A stretch of 15,000 nt of DNA from Penaeus vannamei (taxonomy: Eukaryota > Arthropoda > Malacostraca > Decapoda > Penaeidae): the NCBI RefSeq assembly GCF_042767895.1, contig NC_091565.1, positions 43,093,904-43,108,903 on the forward strand, given 5' to 3'. The position numbers and the translations under genes are program-made. The notes below the pieces were generated by a model. That model had not been told where the DNA came from. It did no database searches and saw only the letters and a list, made by a program, of their open reading frames with translations. Shown piece by piece: positions 1 through 9,021 of the stretch (within the stretch, counting starts at the first letter, position 1; every line of letters begins with the position of its first letter).

Positions 1-31
1 TTTGTTGCCATGCAGGGATCAGCGCTGGATT

Positions 32-822
32 GGGAGGGAGGGAGGGAGAGAGGGAAAGGGAGAAAGAGGGAGGGAGGGAGAAAGAGGGAGGGAGGGAGAA
101 GGGTAGAGAGGGAGGCAAAGGGAGAAAGGTAGAGAGGGAGGGAGAAGGGTAGAGAGAGAGGGAAAGGGAGAAAGAGGGAGGGAGGGAGAAGGAAAGGGAG
201 AAAGGTAGAGAGGGAGAAAGAGGGAGGGAGGGTGAATGGTAGAGAGAGGGAAAGGGAGAGAGGAGGGAGGGAAAGGGAGAGAGAGGGAGGGAGGGAGAGA
301 GAGAAGGGAAAGAGAGAGAGGGAAAGGAGAAAGAGGGAGGAAGGAAAGGAGAAGGGTAGAGAGGGAGGGAAAGGGAGAGAGAGGGAGGGAGGGAAAAGGG
401 AGAGAGAGGGAGGGAGGGAGAAGGAAAGGGAGAGAGAGGGAGGGAAAGGGAGAAAGAGGGAGGGAGGGAAAGGGAGAAAGAGGGAGGGAGGGTGAATGGT
501 AGAGAGGGAGGGAAAGAGAGAGAGAGGGAGGGACGGAGGGAGAAGGGTAGAGAGGGGAGGGAAAGGGAGAAAGGTAGAGAGGGAGGGAAAGGGAGAAAGA
601 GGGAGGGAAAGGTAGAGAGAGAGGCAGGGAAAGGGAGAAAGAGGGAGGGAGGGAGAAAGGTAGAGAGGGAGGGCAAGGGAGAGAGAGAGGGAGGGAGGGA
701 GAGGGAGGGAGGGAAGTGAAAGGGAGAAAGAGGGGAAGAGAGGGAGGAAAGAAGAAAAAAGGGAAAAGGAAGGAAGGAAGGGAGGGAGAAAGAGAGAGAC
801 AGAGGGGAGGGAGAGAGAAAAG
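32..822 (+). repeat. Purine-rich GGGA/GAAA/GTAGAGA satellite-like tract
   Basis: About 790 bp of almost pure purine on the + strand, built from permuted blocks such as gggagggaggg, aaagggagaaagag and ggtagagag. It is not a perfect microsatellite. The only frequent interruptions are T in ggtagag and a few C. A block containing ggagggtgaatggtagag occurs twice with 260-bp spacing (ending near 245 and 505), indicating larger-unit duplication. On the TAT transcript sense it is pyrimidine-rich. Frames of Arg/Glu/Gly here are repeat artefacts. Confidence 0.95.
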
Positions 823-826
823 GTGA

Positions 827-829
<3 letters not shown>

Positions 830-901
<72 letters not shown>
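830..901. repeat. (AT)36 dinucleotide repeat
   Basis: 72 nt of uninterrupted AT/TA alternation, self-complementary and able to form a cruciform. It abruptly joins the purine tract on the left to a TATC/CT tract on the right. Confidence 0.98.
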
Positions 902-904
<3 letters not shown>

Positions 905-996
905 CCTATCTATCTGTCTATCTATCTCTTTCACACTCTCTCTTTTCACTCTTGCCCTCTTATACTCTCTCTTTCTCTTTACTCTCTCTGTCTCTG

Positions 997-1073
<77 letters not shown>

Positions 1074-1154
1074 GTGTGTGTGTGTGTGTGTGTGTTTGTG
1101 TGTCTGTCTGTCTGTCTCTCTCTGTATCTGTCTCTGTCTCTGTCTCTGTCTCTG

Positions 1155-1220
<66 letters not shown>

Positions 1221-1221
1221 A

Positions 1222-1306
<85 letters not shown>

Positions 1307-1330
1307 TGTGTTTGAGTGTGTGTCTGTCTG

Positions 1331-1415
<85 letters not shown>

Positions 1416-1456
1416 CTTCCTTCCCTCCCTCCCTGTCCCTCTCTCTCTCTCTCTCT
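902..1456 (+). repeat. Compound CT / TG / TCTCTG / TCTG microsatellite cluster
   Basis: Order on the + strand: short TATC and CT runs; (TCTCTG)5 at 985-1014; (TC)28 at 1015-1070; (TG)11 at 1073-1094; TTTG and TCTG repeats; (TCTCTG)7 at 1131-1172; (TC)22 at 1173-1216; (TG)25 at 1225-1274; (TC)7 at 1275-1288; (TG)11 at 1289-1310; TTTG and TCTG; (CT)39 at 1334-1411; a CCTT/CCCT patch; and a final CT run to 1456. The same module order recurs, pointing to block duplication. Ser/Leu, Cys/Val and Arg/Glu or Thr/His frames on either strand are repeat translations. Confidence 0.97.
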
Positions 1457-1765
1457 GACTCCATTTCTCCATCTGGTATTTCCCATCCTCAAGAAAAAGA
1501 GAAAAAAAAACGAAAAATAAAATAGAATTTGTGACCCAATGGGACATCCGATACCTGGGGCTATAAAGACTTTGTTCCAGTCCAGATATCCTTTTTTTCT
1601 GTTTTTTGCAATAAATCCTGATCCGGTTCTTAATTTGGGGAAAATTGAGAAATAGAAGAGAGAGAAGAAACGGAGGAGAGTGTGAGAGAGACGAGAAAAA
1701 AGAGGGAGAGGTAGAGCAGAAAGAGGGAGGGAGGGAGAGAGATTTGATTCTGTTCTGATAAATTT
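1457..1765. other. Mostly unique sequence, no gene recognised
   Basis: Non-repetitive to about 1640, including an A-run and a T-run, then GA-rich but irregular. A minus-strand frame here gives YLDWNKVFIAPG-like sequence, but it does not match the expected TAT lysine exon and lacks supporting splice sites. Confidence 0.6.

Positions 1766-1822
<57 letters not shown>
1766..1822 (+). repeat. (AG)n-(CAGA)10 compound microsatellite
   Basis: A GA run is followed by ten perfect CAGA units at 1783-1822. It is the reverse-complement type of the TCTG runs at 1100-1120. Confidence 0.97.
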
Positions 1823-2011
1823 GGCATAGGTAAAAACTGAGAAAGAGAAACAGAGAAAGAAAGTAAAAGAAAAGAAAAATTTAGAAAACACCATCAATTA
1901 AAAGCAAAAAAAGTAGATAGATAAATGACTAAGAATCATTCCCATAAATCTACATGAAAATAAATGAGACATAGATAAAGAAACAAATAAACAAAATCCT
2001 TCTCTACTTAC

Positions 2012-2203
2012 AAAGTGGTCATAGATCTCGTCGGCGATCACAGGCACCTTGTTCCTGGCGGCGATTTCGAGAATCTTCTTGAGGTGTTCGACGCCGAAGA
2101 CGGAGCCACACGGGTTCGAAGGATTGTTCACCACGATGGCCGCCGTCTGCTCGTCGATCTGGTCCTCCAGCATCGCCAGATCCACCTCCCAGTTCCTCTC
2201 CGG
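2012..2203 (-). CDS. TAT: Tyrosine aminotransferase, internal exon 'D' with NPSNPCG and ADEIY motifs
   Basis: This 192-nt minus-strand exon has 64 codons and is phase 0 at both ends. The acceptor is ctctcccgcag (AG at 2205-2204) and the donor GTAAGT (GT at 2011-2010), an ideal donor. It begins PERNWEVDLAMLEDQIDE, joining to ...YYDLL of the previous exon (family: LLPE-x-x-W-E-x-D). VVNNPSNPCGSVF contains the asparagine that contacts the PLP 3'-hydroxyl in fold-type I aminotransferases. VPVIADEIYDHF contains the aspartate that pairs with the pyridine nitrogen. The Schiff-base lysine motif (family SCGGLAKRW...PGWR) is not here and should be in the next exon, to the left of the window. The exon is GC-richer than its repeat surroundings. 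The family identification is very secure; alanine aminotransferase-like enzymes are the only real alternative and lack this NPSNPCGSVF context. Confidence 0.97.
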
Positions 2204-2663
2204 CTGCGGGAGAGGAAGGAGGGGGAGGGGAGAGGGGAGGGGATGAGTTGGGATGGGATGGGTTGGGTAGGGTTGGGTTGGGTAGGGTTGGGTTGGGTAG
2301 GGTTGGGATGGGTAGGGTTGGGTTGGGTTGGGTAGGGTTGGGTTGGGATGGGTTGGGATGGGATGGGATGGTATAGGATAGGTTGGGTTGGGTTGGTCGG
2401 GTTGGAAACGATACGTGAAAGGAGAGATGGAAAGTAGACAGGGAGAAGGAAGATAAAGAAAAGGGAGGGAAAGAACGGGGGATGGGGAAAGGATGATAAA
2501 GAGAGAGAAAGAAAAACAAAAGAGAAGAAAATTAAGAAATTTTATAAGAATGATAATCATAACGATACCAAAATTCACCATAACAACAAAAAATCAGAAT
2601 AACAACAACAACAATATTGACAACAGCAAAAACACACAATCCCCAAAAAGAAAACAATCTTAC
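2204..2663 (-). other. TAT intron C-D (460 bp)
   Basis: GTAAGA...CCCGCAG intron between exons C and D, phase 0. On the transcribed sense it holds A/T-rich sequence, then a CCCAA-type pentamer array (positions 2397-2248), then a CT-rich tract that runs straight into the acceptor. Confidence 0.93.
2248..2397 (+). repeat. Pentamer array TTGGG/TAGGG/ATGGG, about 30 units
   Basis: Thirty consecutive 5-bp units hold strict phase. Almost all are TTGGG, TAGGG or ATGGG; variation is largely confined to the first two positions, and the few exceptions are ATGGT, ATAGG and TTGGT at the right end. It lies inside the 460-bp TAT intron. The G-rich strand is the template strand, so the pre-mRNA would carry CCCAA-type units. 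Confidence 0.97.
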
Positions 2664-2822
2664 CAGCAAATCATAGTATTTGGTGTGAATGGACAGGCCC
2701 TCGGCGAGGGTCTTGTACAGAGGGAATCCTGGGCGAGGCACAAGGATGTTCTGGCCAGGGCAGCACAGGGCAGTGATGCACAGGTCAATTGCACAGCTGC
2801 AACCCGAGCAGAGGATGATGTC
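2664..2822 (-). CDS. TAT: Tyrosine aminotransferase, internal exon 'C' with PLP phosphate loop
   Basis: This 159-nt minus-strand exon has 53 codons and is phase 0 at both ends. The acceptor is ctctgcag (AG at 2824-2823) and the donor GTAAGA (GT at 2663-2662). It starts DIILCSGCSCAIDLC, and after ...LEAK of the previous exon gives LEAKDIILCSGCS, the TAT/ALT-family stretch around the loop that holds the PLP phosphate. It continues with PGQNILVPRPGFPLYKTLAE, the conserved block carrying aromatic residues that pack near the cofactor, and ends KYYDLL. Oddities: six cysteines occur within the first 21 residues (CSGCSC...C...CC), including Cys where, as I recall, vertebrate TAT has Gln after SGCS. 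The polypyrimidine tract of the acceptor is itself part of a CT microsatellite. There are no stops or frameshifts. Confidence 0.96.
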
Positions 2823-2861
2823 CTGCAGAGGGAGAGGGAGAGAAAGAGAGAGGGGCGGGGT

Positions 2862-3268
2862 TATTGTGGTGGTGGGGGGTAGTAGGGGAGGGGGATTATG
2901 ATGGTGGCGGGGGAGTGGGGGGGCTGTCTTGGTAGGGATGGTGGTGAGGGAGTGGTGGTGACAGTGGTGGTGGGTGTGATGATGATGGTGATAGTGGTGG
3001 TGGTTTTGGTGAAGTGCTTGGTGGTGATGGAGAGTTATAATGATGGTTGTCATGGTGGCTGTCTTGGTGATGGTGATTGTTGAAATAGTGACTATCGTGA
3101 TACTGATAGTGAATTCTCGATGGCTGTTGTGATGATGGTGATGATCAGTGAGGATATCCAAGGTTATCAATAGTGATAGTGGTGAGGGACCCGTTGATAT
3201 TGATGGTGAAGGTTCCATGCTTCCTACTGGTTGTGGTGATGGTGATGGTGGTGACTGAACCGGTGTTG
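2862..3268 (+). repeat. Degenerate GGT/GAT trinucleotide tract
   Basis: About 400 bp of trinucleotides of the form GGT, GAT and AGT on the + strand (gatgatggtgatagtggtgg and similar), with interruptions. The minus strand therefore reads ACC/ATC (Thr/Ile/His-rich frames). No gene is supported. Confidence 0.9.
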
Positions 3269-3330
3269 TAATGATATTAAGTTGAAAAAGTGCAGGTTGG
3301 GTCGATATAGTAATGAGGATTTACCCAACT

Positions 3331-3543
3331 ATCTGTATCTCTGTTCTACCTCTCTATCTACCTACCTCTCTTTCCATCTTCCTGTGTATTTATCTACAAA
3401 TCTATTTATCCACAAATCTGTCTATATTCTTATCTACCTACCGCCCTCCCTCTTTCTCTCCCTTCCTCCCTCCCTCCCTCCCTCCCTCCCTCCCTCGCTT
3501 CCTACCTACCTACCAACCTACCTATCAATCCATCTACTTACCC
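3331..3543 (+). repeat. CTAT/CTAC/CCCT tetranucleotide cluster
   Basis: Imperfect CTAT, CTAC and CTGT units surround a (CCCT)n core near 3459-3495, followed by CTAC units at 3501-3524. All are related by single substitutions and run in the same orientation. Confidence 0.93.
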
Positions 3544-5097
<1,554 letters not shown>

Positions 5098-5122
5098 GTC
5101 TTTCTATCTATCTGTGTTGTCT

Positions 5123-5271
5123 ACGTGTGTGTGCGTGTGTGTGTATGTGTATGTATTTCTGCTTTTTTCTTCATTTCATCTTGACTTATTGTGAGAAGAA
5201 AGAAAGAGGAAAGAAACAGACACAATACTAAGAATAAAGTACAGAGAGAGAGAGAGAGAGAAAAAAAAAAA
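5123..5271 (+). repeat. Short TG, AG and A runs
   Basis: Imperfect TG/TATG run at 5123-5157, then about 80 bp of A-rich sequence, then (AG)9 at 5243-5260 continuing into an 11-base A run at 5261-5271. Confidence 0.85.
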
Positions 5272-5280
5272 GGATTTCTC

Positions 5281-5415
5281 ATATGTCATATGACTTTATT
5301 AATAACCTCTCCGTGGGTGCCGCGGCCATGGTCATCGCCTACATGTGACAGTGCCATGATGGGTTCTAGGCTTATTCGGTCGAGTGCCAAGCGTGCAGGG
5401 TGCCACGTCGTGTAA
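5281..5415. other. Unique island left of the C-rich minisatellite
   Basis: About 135 bp of complex sequence with GTGCCA-type motifs, including agtgccaagcgt at 5383-5394. The same 12-mer recurs at 6098-6109 on the other side of the C-rich minisatellite. A + frame reads NLSVGAAAMVIAYM before a stop, but nothing links it to a gene. Confidence 0.5.
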
Positions 5416-5423
5416 TGGCACGT

Positions 5424-5575
5424 GGGGAGGAGAAGGGGGAGAGGAAGAGAGAAAGAAATGAAGAAAGTAAGAGGGGGAAAGGAGAGAGAGACGAAAGCAG
5501 AGACAGGCAAAGAAAGAAAGAAACGAGAGAAGAGAAGGAAAGAATGAGAGTGAGAGAGATAATGAGAGACTATTA
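5424..5575 (+). repeat. Irregular purine-rich tract
   Basis: About 150 bp of GA, GAAA and GGGA words without a constant period. It switches at about 5600 to the pyrimidine-rich minisatellite. Confidence 0.8.
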
Positions 5576-5619
5576 GAAAGAAAAGACCTTTGATAAATAT
5601 GTGTCCAAACTTGTCCGTC

Positions 5620-6056
5620 CATTCCCCCTTCCCGTCCCCTCCCCCTCCCTTCCCCTCCACCCCATCTCCTTCCCTTCCCCCTCCACCCCATCTCCTTCCC
5701 TTCTCCCTCCTCCCCATCCCCTCTCCCTCCTTCCTCCCCCTCCCCTCCCCCTCCCCTTCTCCCTTCCACCCCATCCCCTTCCCTTCCACCCCATCCCCCT
5801 CCCTTCTCCCTCCCTTCCCCTCCACCCCATTCCCCTACCTTCCTCCCCATTCCCCTACCTTCCCCTCCACCCCCTCCCCCTCCCTTCCCCCTCCACCCCA
5901 TCCCCCTCCCTTCCCCCTCCACCCCATCCCCTCTCCCTCCCTTCCCCCTCCACCCCATCCCCGTCCCTTCCCCCTCCTCCTCCCCCTTTCCCTCTCCCTC
6001 CCCCTCCCCTTCCTCCCCTCTCCTCTCCCCCCCACCCCCTTCCAACCCAACCACCC
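5620..6056 (+). repeat. C/T-rich minisatellite with 26-bp core period
   Basis: The block ctccacccca recurs at 5655 and 5681, and again at 5891, 5917 and 5948, giving a 26-bp period with a 31-bp variant that carries an extra ctctc-like insertion. Intervening copies are degenerate. Pyrimidine content exceeds 90% by eye. On the TAT transcript sense the unit is GGGGTGGAGGGGGAAGGGAG-like, with closely spaced runs of three or more G. Pro/Ser and Gly/Glu/Arg frames of up to about 257 codons here are repeat translations. Confidence 0.95.
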
Positions 6057-6061
6057 ATAAG

Positions 6062-6180
6062 GAAGTCATAAAAGCACGCCAACAACTTGCCAATAACAGT
6101 GCCAAGCGTCAGTGCCAAAGCGAGTGCCGCGCCTTCCATCCCCAGCGCCTCCAGGGGGGTTGGGGCACGGTGGGCGGGGA
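6062..6180. other. Unique island right of the C-rich minisatellite
   Basis: About 120 bp of complex, GC-richer sequence with repeated AGTGCCAAGCG-like words at 6098-6109 and 6111-6130, resembling those at 5383-5405. No exon of TAT is required here and no conserved coding was recognised. Confidence 0.5.
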
Positions 6181-6189
6181 GGAAACCCT

Positions 6190-6485
6190 GTCTGTTTTCG
6201 TTTTAATGTTTTTGTTTATGTTCTTTGTTTGTTTTTTGGTTATCGTTTGTTTGTTTTGATGTTTTTTTGTTGTTATTGTTGTGATGTTTTTTGTTATTGT
6301 TTTGATGTTTTTTGTTGTTATTGTTTTGATGTTTTTGTTGTTAATGCTTTGATGTTTTTTGTTGTTGTTGGGATGTTTTTGTTTGTTTCATATTGTTCTG
6401 TGTTGTGTTGTTTGTTGTTGTTTGTTTTTGTTGCGTTTTCTGTTATGTTTGTTTGTTTGATCTTGTGTTTTGTTGTGTTTTGTTG
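6190..6485 (+). repeat. T/G-rich minisatellite (GATG-TTTTTTGTTGTTATTGTTTT units)
   Basis: GATGTTTTT starts at 6258, 6283, 6304, 6328, 6351 and 6372, so units are 21-25 bp. Flanking sequence is irregular GTTT-rich. No C occurs in most units. Phe/Val/Cys frames are artefacts. Confidence 0.9.
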
Positions 6486-6539
6486 CATTTATGATAATTA
6501 TTATTTTATGAATTTAATAATAATTTTGATTCTACTGAG

Positions 6540-6840
6540 GACTGCCATTAACATTATTATGGTAATGGTAATGTTTTTATTCATAGTAACAGTGATGATG
6601 ATGATGATGGTGATAATGGTAATGGTGATAATAAAGAAGGTAATAAAGAGAATAATAATGATGATGATGATAAAGTTGTGATGATGATGATAAAGTTGAT
6701 GATGATGATGATAATGACGATCCTGATAATGTTAATGATAATAATGATAATGATTATGATAAAGATGATGATAAAGATAATGATGATAACAATAGTGATA
6801 ATGATAACGATAACGAAACGATAATGATAATAACAACGTT
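6540..6840 (+). repeat. Degenerate GAT/AAT trinucleotide tract
   Basis: GAT, AAT, GGT and AAG triplets on the + strand, in the same orientation as the tracts at 2862-3268, 11560-13925 and 14596-14702. It ends about 100 bp before exon B's donor. Confidence 0.9.
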
Positions 6841-6936
6841 TATGATAGTGAAGAAGATGAAAGACATTGCCATAAAGAAAGCACATCTGGATTATCTTAG
6901 ACACTGAAGTTGTTGACAAAAAGAACCTTTTCTTAC

Positions 6937-7007
6937 CTTCGCCTCGAGCTCTACAACGCCAGGGACAGACACGTACTTCGCCACGGCCTCTCTCGACTCT
7001 ACAAAAC
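6937..7007 (-). CDS. TAT: Tyrosine aminotransferase, internal exon 'B'
   Basis: This is a 71-nt minus-strand exon. The acceptor is ccttttccag (AG at 7009-7008) and the donor is GTAAGA (GT at 6936-6935). Its first two bases, GT, complete the glycine begun by the single G that ends the exon at 8583. Then come 23 whole codons, FVESREAVAKYVSVPG followed by VVELEAK, ending in phase 0. The family has G-F-x-x-S-R-E-x-(I/V)-A-x-Y-Y followed by a variable loop and LEAK at this place, so both sequence and boundary fit TAT. The fit of a 2-nt remainder on this side with a 1-nt remainder on the other is strong evidence that the two exons splice together. The introns are 1575 bp upstream and 4114 bp downstream. 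There is no disruption. Confidence 0.95.
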
Positions 7008-7009
7008 CT

Positions 7010-7780
7010 GGAAAAGGCAATTGTTAAATAAATCAGTGAGTGTTTTTTCCTATCTGTGGGGTAATCAAGTCATTTTCGAATATATTTGACGCATTCCTGT
7101 AAATAATAACAAATGGAATCTAAGTGAAATATGAATTAAATATCTTCATGAATTCTTCTTGTTCGCTTTTTCAGGATCCGGTTGCTTTGTCGGTTTAAAT
7201 TCTTTCTACGTCAGTTTTGCACTAGAACAAGTCCCGCTTATCTAGCTAACTATCCTTCCCTTTCTCTATCTCTTTCAATAAATAAATAAATATATTAATT
7301 CTAAAGTATAGGGTAAGCGTAAGTTATTTAGTGGCTTTTTATGTGAGACGTAAAACCTGTTTATACTGGTTCAAAGCGGTCATAAGAACCGCATACAGTG
7401 AGATACAGCAAGCACTCTTTTGTTTTGTTTTTGCTTTTTTCTCTTTTCCTTCTTTTTTTCTTTCATTCTTTCTTTTTTACTGAACTGCCCTGTTCTCTCG
7501 CTTTTCCGTCGGTATAATTGTTCTACTTTCGTTAATAGAAGAAGCATGGTTCATAATTTCTACTTGATAATTACAAGAACAGTTATCAGTTATTAAAGTG
7601 AACGAACTAAAAAAATAAATTGATAAATAAAAATAAAAAAGCGTTTATCACCTCCATATAAGTAATCGGTTGTTGGGGAATTAACGGTTAAAATGGTTAA
7701 GAATACCCTCGATAGTCTATGACACCGTTTTCTATAATGAACAAACGACGGAAACTTACTGGAGGGAAAAAATTATGGTC
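7010..7780. other. Unique A/T-rich intron sequence, nothing recognised
   Basis: Includes short T-rich runs near 7420-7480 and AAATAAAT words near 7280 and 7615. No conserved coding frame or RNA gene was recognised. Confidence 0.6.
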
Positions 7781-7831
7781 GTAATGCCACCTTTAGAGCT
7801 TGGGGCCTTTGGACTCGGTAAGGTCAGACAG

Positions 7832-8090
7832 GGTCAAGGCAGAAGGAGGGGGAGGGGCAGGGGAGAGGGGGGGGAAAGTAAGAGTGAGAGAGGGAATCGC
7901 AGATGGTCAGGCAGAGAGAGAAAGGGTGACACACATGCGCACACACACACACACAAACACCAACACACACGCATACAAAGAGAGGAGATGGAGAGAACGA
8001 AAGAGAGTGTGTGGAGGGGAGAAAGAGAGAGAGAAAGTCGAACAGACACAGTTCAAGAGAGAGAGAGCGAGAGAGAGAATCACAATAAAA
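7832..8090 (+). repeat. GA-rich and CA-rich low-complexity tract
   Basis: GGGGAGGGG words lead into irregular GA/GAAA sequence, with a CA run at 7929-7965. No constant long period. Arg/Glu/Thr/His frames here are repeat-derived. Confidence 0.85.
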
Positions 8091-8111
8091 CGAAAATAGG
8101 ACGCAATGCCA

Positions 8112-8145
8112 CCCCCCCCCCCCAAAAAAAAAAAAAAAAAAAAAA
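8112..8145 (+). repeat. C12-A22 homopolymer junction
   Basis: Twelve C (8112-8123) directly followed by twenty-two A (8124-8145). Confidence 0.97.
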
Positions 8146-8582
8146 CTTCCATTACACTCATTCGGACATGTTGCAAGACGTTAAACATAAGAAATTACTT
8201 AAAAATAAATAAACTGGGGGGGGGGGGGATACGCGTCAGAGGTCTGTAGCACAGACGACAACGCAGAAGATGCCAATCCACAAATTGTCATGAAGCTGTT
8301 CTTGTCATTTATTCAACACTCGAAGACACCGCGGTTGCCATGCGAGATTCATGAGGAAAAACAAATGGGAAAATATAAGCGGTTTATTGTTTGTACTTTT
8401 TGTTCTTTTTTGTTGTTTTATTTATGATGTTCGTTTGATTACTATCATATAGGCCTATCGTATTCTGATTTCACTTTATATCGTCATTTTATTCTCTTTA
8501 ACACTTTCTTTAATATTCTGTCTTACCGCACCTCATCTTACTTATTTAATTATTTATCTTATCTCTAATTCTCTTGCCTTAC
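8146..8582. other. Unique A/T-rich sequence with G13 run
   Basis: Contains thirteen G at 8216-8228. The rest is unique sequence leading to the exon A donor. A perfect 10-bp palindrome, ATAGGCCTAT, lies at about 8449-8458. Confidence 0.65.
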
Positions 8583-8687
8583 CTGTGCTTGGTCCGTAAC
8601 CATTGTATTTGCCACTACGGATGGATGTGACTACGGCTTCGGTAATTTCTTCAGCGGGTTTGAGGTTTCCGAACACAGTGGGGTCAC
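8583..8687 (-). CDS. TAT: Tyrosine aminotransferase, internal exon 'A' (most 5' coding exon seen)
   Basis: Read on the minus strand, this 105-nt exon follows a T-rich acceptor (tttctttgcag, AG at 8689-8688) and ends at a GTAAGG donor (GT at 8582-8581). It starts with the last two bases (GT) of a split glycine codon, carries 34 whole codons, and ends with one base (G) of another split glycine. The peptide begins DPTVFGNLKPAEE and ends SGKYNGYGPST. DPTVFGNL and GKYNGY are signatures of animal tyrosine aminotransferase, a PLP enzyme that transfers the amino group of tyrosine to 2-oxoglutarate, giving 4-hydroxyphenylpyruvate and glutamate at the first step of tyrosine breakdown. In the family this segment lies in the N-terminal part of the fold-type I domain, near the substrate entrance. 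No stop or frameshift is present. The preceding exon should end in ...IG with a single G; I did not find it. Confidence 0.95.
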
Positions 8688-8689
8688 CT

Positions 8690-9020
8690 GCAAAGAAAAA
8701 GGGAAAAAATGATAATTCATAATCGTAATTAAGATAATTCTATTTGTCGGGCGAAGAGAAAAGGTTAAGTATAAAATATTTTACGTTCGTTTTAACATAC
8801 GTCAATCTTCAACGATCAGAAGTTGAATAAACAGACAAATTAAGATAAATAAATGGATAAATAAAATGAAAAAGGGAAAGAAATGCTAGACATAACAAAA
8901 TAGATTAATAAGATATAAGCATAAAAAAATATACTAGACATGTGCAAAGCGCAAAAGACAGAACTGCGCCGATGCCAGACTGCGCATTCTGCAGCGGCGC
9001 GGAGACGGTGGCGCGGCGTC
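8690..9020. other. Unique sequence, including a GC-rich island near 8945-9025
   Basis: The polypyrimidine tract of exon A lies at 8690-8710. The rest is A/T-rich until about 8940, then GC-rich (gcgccgatgcc, gcagcggcgcggag). No TAT N-terminal coding was recognised on the minus strand. Confidence 0.55.
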
Positions 9021-9021
9021 A

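Larger units (their letters stand above)
1..2011 (-). other. Start of the next TAT intron (downstream of exon D), incomplete
   Basis: It begins with the GTAAGT donor at 2011-2006 on the minus strand. I found no in-frame continuation after ...YDHF in positions 1-2011: there is no LAKRW or PGWR-type lysine motif in any minus-strand frame. The interval is therefore taken as intron, and the catalytic-lysine exon should lie to the left of the window. Confidence 0.75.
7008..8582 (-). other. TAT intron A-B (1575 bp)
   Basis: Phase-1 GTAAGG...TCCAG intron splitting a glycine codon (G|GT). It contains unique A/T-rich sequence on both sides of a GA/CA-rich block and homopolymer runs. Confidence 0.92.

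Noticed and set aside
1..24. Minus-strand segment after AATCCAG at the left edge as the next TAT exon
   Set aside because: In the required phase 0 it reads CGC then TGA, an immediate stop.
1525..1640. Minus-strand YLDWNKVFIAPGIG-like frame as the TAT lysine exon
   Set aside because: The lysine region of TAT is highly conserved (GGLAKRW...PGWR) and this does not match. No phase-0 acceptor was found.
823..1897. Long Ser/Leu, Cys/Val and Arg/Glu or Thr/His frames on both strands
   Set aside because: Direct translations of CT, TG and TCTCTG microsatellites.
2248..2397. True telomere repeat
   Set aside because: The arthropod unit is TTAGG. Here the units are TTGGG, TAGGG and ATGGG, inside an intron, so this is an interstitial pentamer array only.
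5286..6105. Gly/Glu/Arg-rich minus-strand frames and Pro/Ser + strand frames of up to 257 codons
   Set aside because: Translations of the 26-bp C/T minisatellite. The intron phases need no exon here.
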